DNA from: Avidesulfovibrio sp964369685
GTDB taxonomy: Bacteria; Desulfobacterota; Desulfovibrionia; Desulfovibrionales; Desulfovibrionaceae
Assembly (NCBI GenBank): GCA_964369685.1
Contig: CAYJFB010000038.1
Span: 1-12,885 of the forward strand
Direction: 5' to 3'
Length of the DNA stretch: 12,885 nt
Shown here: positions 1-6,129 of the stretch, piece by piece
Layout: every line of letters starts with the position of its first letter
How positions within the stretch are numbered: the stretch's first letter is position 1
Notes under the pieces: generated by a model
Database searches by the model: none
The model's input: the letters and a program-made list of their open reading frames with translations, nothing else
What the model was told of the DNA's origin: nothing
Translations under genes and position numbers: made by a program

Positions 1-309
1 CATCACAAATCCTTTTTGCCAAACAAACGGTTTGTAACAGACGGTTTGTAACAGAGCATGATGTGTTTTGCATATCAAAACAAAAATATTTTCCATCCGG
101 CTCGTTGAAGACAATAACGTTTCGTTGTCCGTGCGTCTAGAGGCTTTATGGAAGGAAAATAGCGAATCTTTGATTTTACAGAGAATGCAAAAAAAAAAGA
201 CTTGTCAAAGATTCAACAACTGTGTATAAGGGGTGCTTGTTTGGGGCAAGACGTATTGATATTGATGCGAAACGCATGATATTGATGTATGGTGTGTTGC
301 TCTTTTTAT
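1..309. other. Non-coding leader upstream of tRNA-Pro
   Basis: No convincing gene is seen here on either strand; the open frames entering from the left edge stop by about position 140 and carry no recognisable motif. The stretch is AT-rich, with an A-run near 188-198. It contains a 14-bp perfect tandem duplication (27-40 and 41-54), a candidate sigma-70 promoter (202-230) and a pair of 11-bp direct repeats flanking a small palindrome (257-287). It probably holds the end of an upstream intergenic region plus the promoter for the tRNA gene. A short C-terminal tail of an upstream gene cannot be excluded. Confidence 0.5.
202..230 (+). promoter_or_regulatory. Candidate sigma-70 promoter for tRNA-Pro
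   Basis: TTGTCA at 202-207 and TATAAG at 225-230 are separated by exactly 17 bp, each one mismatch from the consensus -35 and -10 hexamers. It points toward the tRNA gene about 80 bp downstream, which would leave a leader for 5' processing. This is a by-eye consensus match only. Confidence 0.45.
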
Positions 310-386
310 CGGGATGTGGCTCAGTCTGGTAGAGCGCTGCGTTCGGGACGCAGAGACCGCGCGTTCAAATCGCGCCATCCCGACCA
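310..386 (+). tRNA. tRNA-Pro (anticodon CGG)
   Basis: A full 77-nt cloverleaf can be folded. The acceptor stem CGGGATG (310-316) pairs with CATCCCG (376-382), followed by discriminator A383 and an encoded CCA (384-386). The anticodon stem CTGCG/CGCAG (337-341/349-353) encloses loop TTCGGGA with anticodon CGG at 344-346, which reads CCG proline codons. The T arm is GCGCG-TTCAAAT-CGCGC. The gene stands alone and is followed at once by an intrinsic terminator. Confidence 0.96.
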
Positions 387-396
387 GAGATGTTGT

Positions 397-430
397 AAGC
401 CTACTGAAAGTATTCGGTAGGCTTTTTTTT
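397..430 (+). terminator. Intrinsic terminator of tRNA-Pro
   Basis: A 12-bp stem (397-408 with 413-424, one T-G wobble) closes a 4-nt AGTA loop and runs directly into eight T residues (423-430). This is a textbook rho-independent terminator just after the tRNA 3' end. Confidence 0.93.
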
Positions 431-451
431 ATGTATGTAATTTCTTTTTTA

Positions 452-494
452 GAGACGGTTTCTCAATAAAAAGATTTTTTTGAAAAACCGTCTC
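452..494 (+). promoter_or_regulatory. Leader hairpin upstream of bioB
   Basis: GAGACGGTTT (452-461) is perfectly complementary to AAACCGTCTC (485-494). Three more inner pairs can form after one mismatch, leaving a loop of about 15 nt. The right arm ends one base before an AGGTGA Shine-Dalgarno-like stretch (496-501), and a T-run follows at 504-510. It could act as an attenuator, mask the ribosome site, or bind a regulator as an operator. It does not look like the classical BirA operator. Confidence 0.5.
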
Positions 495-522
495 CAGGTG
501 ATATTTTTTTGAGAAAACAGCC

Positions 523-1467
523 ATGACAAATCTTTCATGCCTTTCACGAGAAGACGCCTTGCAATTGGCGAGAGCATGTTCTGAAACCGAACTTTTCTGC
601 TCGGCAACCCGTTTGCGTGAGCAATATTTTGGAAAAAAGATTGAACTGTGTGCCATTATCAACGCACGAAGCGGACAGTGCGACATGGATTGTGCGTTTT
701 GCAGTCAAAGTCGTCATCACAGCACACATGTCACTCAATTTCCTCTTTTGAGCAATAAAACATTGACCGAGCGTATTTTGCAATTGGCCGCAACGCCTGT
801 GCATCATATTGGTATTGTAACCAGTGGCGGTTTGTTACCTCATGAGGAATGTCAACGTCTTACCGATCTTGTACAGACCCTGGTGACAGACTATCCGTTT
901 TTGAGGAACAGACTTTGCGGTTCATTGGGGCGGCTTCCGAGTCATGCGTTGACAGGATTACATGCTGTGGGTTTGCACCGTTTTCATCACAATTTGGAAT
1001 CGGGCAAGGCTTTTTATAAGACCATTTGCAGTACACAAACATGGGAAGCACGCACAGCAACCATTGAGCGCGCTGCTGATGCCGGTTTTGAGATTTGTGC
1101 AGGGGGCTTATTTGGGCTTGGCGAAAGCTGGGAAGATCGGATTGATTTGGCTTTTGCTTTGAAAGAACGTCAGATCAAGCACGTTCCGATCAATTTTTTA
1201 CACGCACATGACGGCACACCGCTTGCGGGAGCGGCACCGCTTGCGGCTGATGAAGCACTCCGTATTATTGCTGTGTATCGTCATATTTTGCCTGATGCCA
1301 CACTGCGAGTGTGCGGTGGACGGCCGCTTGTCCTTGGCGAACGCCAAGGGGATATGTTTACAGCAGGCGCCAATGCGCTGATGACAGGCGACTATCTCAC
1401 AACCGACGGCTGTGCGACAAAGAACGATCTCACTTTGATTCACAATGCCGGCTTAGTCTTGATCTAA
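523..1467 (+). CDS. bioB: Biotin synthase BioB (radical SAM)
   Basis: Biotin synthase inserts sulfur into dethiobiotin, the last step of biotin synthesis, in the cytoplasm. The 314-aa length is normal for BioB. The radical-SAM CxxxCxxC motif is Cys53, Cys57, Cys60 inside the family's 'SGQCDMDCAFCSQS' context. Other BioB hallmarks are HHNLE, the GLGES loop, VPINFLHAHDGTPL, the GGRP stretch and GANALMTGDYLTT. For the auxiliary cluster, Cys132 and Cys192 align by eye with E. coli Cys128 and Cys188, and Arg262 with Arg260. The position of E. coli Cys97 appears to be Gly97, and an extra cysteine, Cys264, lies beside Arg262. The start at 523 gives the correct N-terminus; ribosome-site candidates are AGGTGA (496-501, rather distant) and GAGAA (511-515). 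No other bio genes are adjacent, and a leader hairpin precedes it. Confidence 0.93.
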   Translation: MTNLSCLSREDALQLARACSETELFCSATRLREQYFGKKIELCAIINARSGQCDMDCAFCSQSRHHSTHVTQFPLLSNKTLTERILQLAATPVHHIGIVTSGGLLPHEECQRLTDLVQTLVTDYPFLRNRLCGSLGRLPSHALTGLHAVGLHRFHHNLESGKAFYKTICSTQTWEARTATIERAADAGFEICAGGLFGLGESWEDRIDLAFALKERQIKHVPINFLHAHDGTPLAGAAPLAADEALRIIAVYRHILPDATLRVCGGRPLVLGERQGDMFTAGANALMTGDYLTTDGCATKNDLTLIHNAGLVLI

Positions 1468-1478
1468 ATGAATTTTTC

Positions 1479-1640
1479 TTTTTTTGGGGGGATAATCCCT
1501 CCGAGGTGATGCCTCCCCCAAACCCTCTTGTTTCCGCGGTGGGTTTGGGGTCGTTTTCTCACCGCTTTGCGCTGAATCAACGCCCCGAAGCGTACCGCGT
1601 CTCAAGCGACTCTGAGTGTCCTTCCATCCAACAGAAACGG
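1479..1640 (+). repeat. Palindromic intergenic element, copy 1
   Basis: This stretch of about 162 bp matches the reverse complement of 3831-3994 along its whole length, with long identical blocks such as 1491-1522. It contains the small near-palindrome around GGGATAATCCC (1488-1502) and two larger arms, about 1535-1555 and 1580-1600. In this copy several arm bases have changed, so the long hairpin is imperfect. It lies between the convergent ends of bioB and the ABC substrate-binding gene. Short open frames across it are present in both copies only because the DNA is repeated; I do not regard them as genes. The family is not recognised by name. Confidence 0.85.
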
Positions 1641-1655
1641 CAGAGCCATCTGTTT

Positions 1656-2795
1656 TCAACGTATAAACGTGTGTGTCACGGCCAACAACGCCGCAGAAGG
1701 TGCAAAATTCATCACTTCTGCAAGCGACATGTTCAACGTATAATATGGCATAAAGCCACTAAAGTTTTGTGGAGGAGAGACAGCTACTTGAAATACGTTG
1801 GCGAAAGAGGATGTTAAAACAGGATTAAAACGTAAGTTCAACGCCAACTCCCAAGCCAGTTTTTGATATACATCTTGACTTGGGGCAATAAGTGCACCCC
1901 GCTGTACCGCTTCAGGATCGGCAACACTCACAGGCAACATTCCTCGACTTTGCAACACCGCCAACTGCTCGGGAAGATCATTCCGATCAGCAGAAAAACA
2001 ACGAGATCCCTCAAACAAAAGACTGTCCACTTCGTCAAAAAATAACGAATCCAACGCTTCGCGACACGCTTCTGTGGTGGCATCACTTTGTAGCTCAAAC
2101 ACAAAATATTCAAACGGCACATCAGTGTGTTGTAATTGTGCCAGTGTTTGTGCTACACGCGTTGCAGACTGTTCTGTTTTCTTATCAAGAATAATACCCA
2201 AACGTTTCAACCCGACAACACGTTGCAAATCAAGCAAACGAGCAAACCAAAATTGTTCAGGAAATATTTGTACATTTTTTGCATTAAATGCGTTTGTCTG
2301 CACTGCGGTTGTTTGTGGAGGGAATGTGTCGTTTGACAAAGCCACAAAAACGGCTTTCGTGTCGTTGGCAGACAGCAATTGTTTTCCATTTTCGTGTCCT
2401 GCAACGAGAATGAGTTGAAGATCGTCACGTTGTGTCAGTGTCTGTGCGGCATTGTATGAAGCCTGTGGGTTTGCTGTCGGCACAGAAAACTGCGCATCGG
2501 GAACAAGAGTAAAAGCTTGTTTAAATGTCGGTTTTGTCAAATTGTTCAGCGTATCTACAAACGCTGTCACCACGTCAATGTGTGTCTTATCGTCTGCCTC
2601 TGACAGAACTCCGACACGTATGGGGGCAAGCGCGGCAACCGACGATGTTGGCGTTGCTCTTTTTGTACTTTTTATTTCTTGAGCCGACACAGGTATTGCA
2701 AAAAAGAAAAAAGACAAGCACACTGTCCAAATATATCGAACTCTACAGGTCTGTCGGTGCACAGAGTTCACTGTCGATTCAAAGCCTCGTTGCAT
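1656..2795 (-). CDS. Exported ABC-type substrate-binding protein (ABC_sub_bind-like)
   Basis: This 379-aa periplasmic solute-binding protein presumably captures a small molecule for an ABC importer. Residues about 20-38 form a hydrophobic signal segment ending in VSA-QE, a plausible signal peptidase I site. A Rossmann-type binding fold follows: IRVGVLSE near residue 60, DDLQLILVAG, and KRLGIILDKKTEQSATR. The C-terminal 'YYTLNMSLAEVMNFAPSAALLA' resembles the closing segment of the ABC_sub_bind family (PF04392, TrpX/YtfQ-like periplasmic proteins). The start at 2795 is set by a strong GGAGGT ribosome site six bases upstream. The gene is convergent with bioB and divergent from the rsbV-like gene. 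No permease or ATPase gene is visible, so it is an orphan here or may serve as a sensor. The substrate cannot be told from sequence. Confidence 0.8.
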   Translation of the reverse strand: MQRGFESTVNSVHRQTCRVRYIWTVCLSFFFFAIPVSAQEIKSTKRATPTSSVAALAPIRVGVLSEADDKTHIDVVTAFVDTLNNLTKPTFKQAFTLVPDAQFSVPTANPQASYNAAQTLTQRDDLQLILVAGHENGKQLLSANDTKAVFVALSNDTFPPQTTAVQTNAFNAKNVQIFPEQFWFARLLDLQRVVGLKRLGIILDKKTEQSATRVAQTLAQLQHTDVPFEYFVFELQSDATTEACREALDSLFFDEVDSLLFEGSRCFSADRNDLPEQLAVLQSRGMLPVSVADPEAVQRGALIAPSQDVYQKLAWELALNLRFNPVLTSSFANVFQVAVSPPQNFSGFMPYYTLNMSLAEVMNFAPSAALLAVTHTFIR

Positions 2796-2901
2796 TCTTC
2801 ACCTCCGAAGATAAGACGTGTTTTCATCTTGCCAAAAGACCTAAAGACGATCAAGTCGCCAAAAAAAAACTTTTTCTTTCTTCATAGTAAGGAGTCCTTT
2901 T

Positions 2902-3228
2902 ATGGAAATTTCTGTCACTCAACAAAAACATTTTCAGGTCGTTGCTCCTCACGGACACCTTGATGCGTTAACCGCTCCCGGTTTTGAAAGTGAATTGGGA
3001 GAACTGCTGGATCAAGACTGTCGAGCTTTAATTTTAAATATGGAACATCTTGATTTTGTCAGTTCGGCAGGTTTGCGAGCTATTTTATCCATAGCGAAGA
3101 GAATGCGCGGTCTTGGCGGCGAACTACGTTTTGCCGGATTGCGTCCCGCTGTACAAGAAGTCTTTACAATATCAGGGTTTACATCATTATTTCCCATTTT
3201 TCCCGATGTGGAGCAAGCCATAGCGTAA
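2902..3228 (+). CDS. STAS-domain anti-sigma factor antagonist (RsbV-like)
   Basis: This 108-aa protein is a single STAS domain of the RsbV/SpoIIAA type. In partner switching the unphosphorylated form binds the RsbW-like kinase and releases its target; phosphorylation on a conserved serine turns it off. The segment 'LDFVSSAGLRAIL' (residues 50-62) carries Ser54/Ser55 at the site matching the phosphorylated region of SpoIIAA. The N-terminal 'GHLDALTAPGFESEL' is also typical. An AAGGAG-type ribosome site lies just upstream of the ATG at 2902. The kinase gene follows 60 bases downstream on the same strand, and the matching PP2C phosphatase starts at 4075. The three form a complete cycle beside T3SS genes, like btrV in Bordetella. 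Confidence 0.9.
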   Translation: MEISVTQQKHFQVVAPHGHLDALTAPGFESELGELLDQDCRALILNMEHLDFVSSAGLRAILSIAKRMRGLGGELRFAGLRPAVQEVFTISGFTSLFPIFPDVEQAIA

Positions 3229-3288
3229 AAAACTTTTTTTCGGCAGAAACGATGGGGATCCAATCCATAAATCGGCAGTGAGGATGGT

Positions 3289-3729
3289 ATGGAACGGTTC
3301 ATAAGCACAACGACAGCTCAAAATATACGCGACTTGCAAGATCAGATTGTGTCAGTCGCCATGAAATACGGCATAGATACACAGTGCCAATACCGCGTGC
3401 GTCTTGTTTTGGATGAACTGTTAACCAATATTCGTCTTCATGCTTATAAAGAGACTTTGGGAGATGTAGCTATTGAGTTGTCCAGACCATGCGGAAAAAA
3501 CGACAGTTTTTTGTGTCTCCGAATCCAAGATTGGGGATGTCGCTTTAATCCTTTACGTCAAGCGCCGCCACCGGTGTTAGACTTAGGGATTGATGACCGT
3601 CCCATTGGAGGATTGGGGCTTTACATGGTTCTTAAACAAGTGTGTGCCGTGCACTACACATACCTCGCCGCAGAAACAACACAAACAGGAAGCAACCAAC
3701 TCACTTTGTGTATGCGTCTGACACGGTAA
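3289..3729 (+). CDS. GHKL-type serine kinase / anti-sigma factor (RsbW-like)
   Basis: This 146-aa protein is an isolated HATPase_c domain of the RsbW/SpoIIAB/BtrW group. It would phosphorylate the STAS protein and alternately bind a second partner, classically a sigma factor. Visible ATP-site motifs are the N box (Glu43, Asn47 in LDELLTNIRLHAY), the G1 box (Asp81-x-Gly83 followed by RFNP) and the G2 box (GGLGL, residues 107-111). There is no sensor or dimerisation domain, which separates it from sensor histidine kinases. A GAGG ribosome site lies five bases before the ATG. It is likely co-transcribed with the STAS gene. No sigma factor gene lies nearby, so its target is unknown: a sigma factor elsewhere, or a T3SS component as proposed for Btr systems. 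Confidence 0.88.
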   Translation: MERFISTTTAQNIRDLQDQIVSVAMKYGIDTQCQYRVRLVLDELLTNIRLHAYKETLGDVAIELSRPCGKNDSFLCLRIQDWGCRFNPLRQAPPPVLDLGIDDRPIGGLGLYMVLKQVCAVHYTYLAAETTQTGSNQLTLCMRLTR

Positions 3730-4074
3730 GCGTTCACAGCCTGTTCAGGCTTTATGCACATGAAGACACGATGCTATCGTATTTTATTTTTTCCTCAGTA
3801 TCTCATTGTGGTCATTGTTTCTCGCAATTGTCGTTTCCGATGGATAAAAGAATGCTCAGAGCAGCTTGAAACGCGGTAGGCTTCGGGGCGTTGATTCAGC
3901 GCAAAGTGATGAAAAAACGCCCCGAAGCCTACCGCGGAAACAAGGGGGCTTGGGGGAGGCATCACCTCGGAGGGATTATCCCTCCCCAAAAAAATCAATC
4001 AAAAATTGTTATAAAGAAACAAGACCTCACGAAAAATTGAAAACATGCGCTTCCAAAAAAACAAGGAGTAAAGC
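3730..4074. other. Intergenic spacer between the rsbW-like and rsbU-like genes
   Basis: No gene is supported in this 345-bp spacer. It holds a weak short hairpin (AGCCTG/CAGGCT, 3738-3751), the second palindromic element (3831-3994), and an AT-rich segment (about 3995-4060) that may contain the promoter of the phosphatase gene. I could not assign clear -35/-10 boxes. The open frame reading through the element toward 4102 is a by-product of the repeat. Confidence 0.6.
3831..3994 (-). repeat. Palindromic intergenic element, copy 2 (inverted)
   Basis: This is the reverse-orientation copy of 1479-1640. It contains a perfect 21-bp inverted repeat (3872-3892 with 3916-3936) around a 23-base loop, and a perfect 8-bp palindrome GGAGGGAT-T-ATCCCTCC (3970-3986). 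Transcribed RNA would fold into a long stable hairpin. There is no U-tract directly after the long stem, so it is not a simple terminator. The structure suggests a MITE- or REP-like mobile intergenic element. Copy 2 seems better preserved than copy 1. Confidence 0.85.
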
Positions 4075-6018
4075 ATGCTTTGGTCGCTTGGGACTCGTGT
4101 GACATTAACGAGTATCTTGTTGGTGTTACTCACTGCAGGCAGTCTGATGTGGTTTGGACATCAAGACACCATTGCCTCCTTATACCAAGGAGAACGCCGT
4201 GCCTTGAATAATATTATGGAATTATTAGAGCACAATTTAACCTTAATCCACCAAGGCGCGTTGCAAGAGCGCATCAATGAGCTTGATGTATTAAGAGTCG
4301 ATTTGACAAAAACAAGTGATCAAACGCTTGAATCGTTTCTTTTTCACAATAATCTGCACATTCATGACAACCTCCAAGCGTTAAAAGATCAGCAAGCACG
4401 TTTAGCCTACAGCGTGCTTTTTTTACGCCAACAAGCAAACGGCGCATGGTATGATGTTTTGACGAATCAACCCTATAGCGGTTTGGGCAATATGTATTTA
4501 ACGGTTCTGCCTTCGGGTGAAGGCACGTTTTTTATTGAAAATACATCGACTTCTCTTGAAAACGAGTCGACAAAAACAACACAAAGCCCACACACAGTCC
4601 CTCCACAACTTGTACGTATAAAAAAACAAGCCGGTTTCGCAACGGTTGTTTCAAGCTCTCTTGAAAGTCTCAATGTGACCTCAGAGGCATACCGTAACAA
4701 ACTCTTGCGCTTATTCAAAGAACAGTTGATGCGTTTGAGCGTTCATGAATCAGGTTTTGCTGCATTGGTTGACAATCAAGGCAATCTGCTTGTCGGTTCG
4801 GAAAACACCAATATCCCTGAAGCATTTCAAAACATGTTGAAAGACAATATGTTTACCGCCGTTCAACGCCGTGTGACGGTGCTGTCGGCAAGCACGGATG
4901 CCGACGCTTCCGAACTCTTCTTTTTATTTACGTATTTTCGCCCGTTACAATGGCATATTGTTTTGGCGGTTCCGCTGGATGAGCTCGAATCTCCTGCAAG
5001 CATGCTGATAGCCAAGCAGCTTATGATTACAGCCATCATCACCGCGGGTGGTTTAATTTTAGGTATTCTTTTGGCGATGCAAATTGCCCGCCCTGTGCGC
5101 CGTTTGACTGCCGCGGTCAAAATTCTACCGAAAACAGACATTCTGACGTTGGATCCAAACACCTTTACACAACAATTACCCAAAAACCGTAAAGATGAAG
5201 TTGGAGAATTGGCTCGTGCTTTTTCATTTACAGTGGGCGAGTTGCACAACAATGTTGTGAGATTGGTAGAATTTACAACATTACGAGAACGTTTGGAAAG
5301 TGAACTGCAAGTCGCCAGAGACATTCAATACGGCATATTACCCCGAGCCTTTACAAAACATGCTCATGTTGACTTGTATGCGTCAATGAAAACGGCCAAA
5401 GAAGTTGGCGGCGATCTGTATGATTTCTTTTTTTTGGATGAACGTCATTTGTGTTTTGTTTTGGGGGACGTTTCTGACAAGAGTGTTCCTGCGGCATTGT
5501 TTATGAGTATGACCGTAACATTGATTCGCGCCTATTCACAGCACAATTTACCTCCCAATGAAGTGATGGCAAAAGTTAATGACACGCTGGCAAAAGACAA
5601 TCCTCGAAACATGTTTGTCACGATAGTGATTGCCATACTTGATCTTGAAACAGGAACATTGACCTGGACATCGGCAGGACACATGCCGCCAATAAAAATT
5701 ACACCTGAAGGCGCGTGCAACCTGGAGATGTCAGGGGACATGATGATCGGTGTTTTTGAAGATGTTGAGTTTAAACTGTTAGAACACACATTACAAAGCG
5801 GAGAAACCTTTTTTTTATACACAGACGGTGTTTCTGAAGCCATGAATAAAGAACGTGAACTGTTTGGTGAAGAACGACTCTTGGAACAACTTTCTCCATT
5901 ATATAATTTAAATGCACAAGAAATTTCCGATCATGTTTATTGCGCAGTGGAAGAACACGCCGCAGGCGCAGAACAATCAGATGACATTGCCATTTTAGTT
6001 GTCAAGTATTTAAAATAA
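4075..6018 (+). CDS. Membrane sensor PP2C (SpoIIE-type) phosphatase (RsbU-like)
   Basis: This 647-aa inner-membrane phosphatase is predicted to dephosphorylate the STAS protein in response to an external signal. The N-terminal membrane segment spans about residues 9-27. A periplasmic region (about 28-313) follows, whose distal part (GFAALVDNQGNLLVGS ... LQWHIVLAVPLDEL) resembles a Cache sensor domain. The second membrane segment is about 315-337, then a HAMP domain (about 335-405) and a SpoIIE/PP2C domain (about 415-647). Metal-binding signatures are all present: GGDLYD near 445, GDVSDKSVPAALFMS near 465, SAGHMPP near 533, YTDGVSEA near 582 and QSDDIAIL near 635. An AAGGAG ribosome site precedes the ATG. 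Bordetella BtrU and Chlamydia RsbU have comparable architecture. The ligand is unknown. Confidence 0.92.
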   Translation: MLWSLGTRVTLTSILLVLLTAGSLMWFGHQDTIASLYQGERRALNNIMELLEHNLTLIHQGALQERINELDVLRVDLTKTSDQTLESFLFHNNLHIHDNLQALKDQQARLAYSVLFLRQQANGAWYDVLTNQPYSGLGNMYLTVLPSGEGTFFIENTSTSLENESTKTTQSPHTVPPQLVRIKKQAGFATVVSSSLESLNVTSEAYRNKLLRLFKEQLMRLSVHESGFAALVDNQGNLLVGSENTNIPEAFQNMLKDNMFTAVQRRVTVLSASTDADASELFFLFTYFRPLQWHIVLAVPLDELESPASMLIAKQLMITAIITAGGLILGILLAMQIARPVRRLTAAVKILPKTDILTLDPNTFTQQLPKNRKDEVGELARAFSFTVGELHNNVVRLVEFTTLRERLESELQVARDIQYGILPRAFTKHAHVDLYASMKTAKEVGGDLYDFFFLDERHLCFVLGDVSDKSVPAALFMSMTVTLIRAYSQHNLPPNEVMAKVNDTLAKDNPRNMFVTIVIAILDLETGTLTWTSAGHMPPIKITPEGACNLEMSGDMMIGVFEDVEFKLLEHTLQSGETFFLYTDGVSEAMNKERELFGEERLLEQLSPLYNLNAQEISDHVYCAVEEHAAGAEQSDDIAILVVKYLK

Positions 6019-6025
6019 GGCTATT

Positions 6026-6040
6026 ATACAATCATTGTAT
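6026..6040. promoter_or_regulatory. Palindrome upstream of the chaperone operon
   Basis: ATACAAT-C-ATTGTAT is a perfect 7-bp inverted repeat with one central base. A further partial half-site (ACAATGTAT, about 6047-6055) lies just downstream. It sits about 15 bp before the sigma-54-like -24 element and is a candidate operator or activator site. The AT-rich composition makes chance palindromes less surprising. Confidence 0.4.
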
Positions 6041-6055
6041 GTATTAACAATGTAT

Positions 6056-6073
6056 TTGGTATATTTTTTGCTT
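6056..6073 (+). promoter_or_regulatory. Candidate sigma-54 promoter of the chaperone operon
   Basis: TTGG at 6056-6059 and TTTTGCTT at 6066-6073 place GG and GC exactly 10 bases apart (6058-6059 and 6070-6071), as the -24/-12 consensus TTGGCACG-N4-TTGCT requires. The -12 half is excellent; the -24 half keeps TTGG but has TATA in place of CACG. A start near position 6083 would give a leader of about 47 bases before the ATG at 6130. Confidence 0.5.
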
Positions 6074-6129
6074 TGTTTTGATAACGATGATAACAAGAAA
6101 AACACTTGTTGGACAATAAGGAGCACACT

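Noticed and set aside
143..164. GG-N10-GC spacing resembling a sigma-54 promoter upstream of tRNA-Pro
   Set aside because: Apart from the GG/GC spacing, neither the -24 nor the -12 box matches the consensus; it is a chance hit.
310..386. tRNA-Pro as an attachment site for an integrated island
   Set aside because: No direct repeat of the tRNA 3' end, no integrase and no other mobility gene were seen in the window.
1453..1659. Minus-strand open frame of 68 codons across palindromic element copy 1, with a similar frame (3866-4102, plus strand) in copy 2
   Set aside because: The two peptides look alike only because the underlying DNA element is repeated; the shared part stops at the element borders and there is no convincing ribosome site.
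2796..2850. TTGGCA-N16-TATCTT on the minus strand as promoter of the ABC binding-protein gene
   Set aside because: The predicted start point would fall inside the gene's ribosome site, leaving no usable leader.
3738..3751. Short hairpin after the RsbW-like gene as a terminator
   Set aside because: The stem has five to six pairs with a tiny loop and only three T residues follow, too weak to call.
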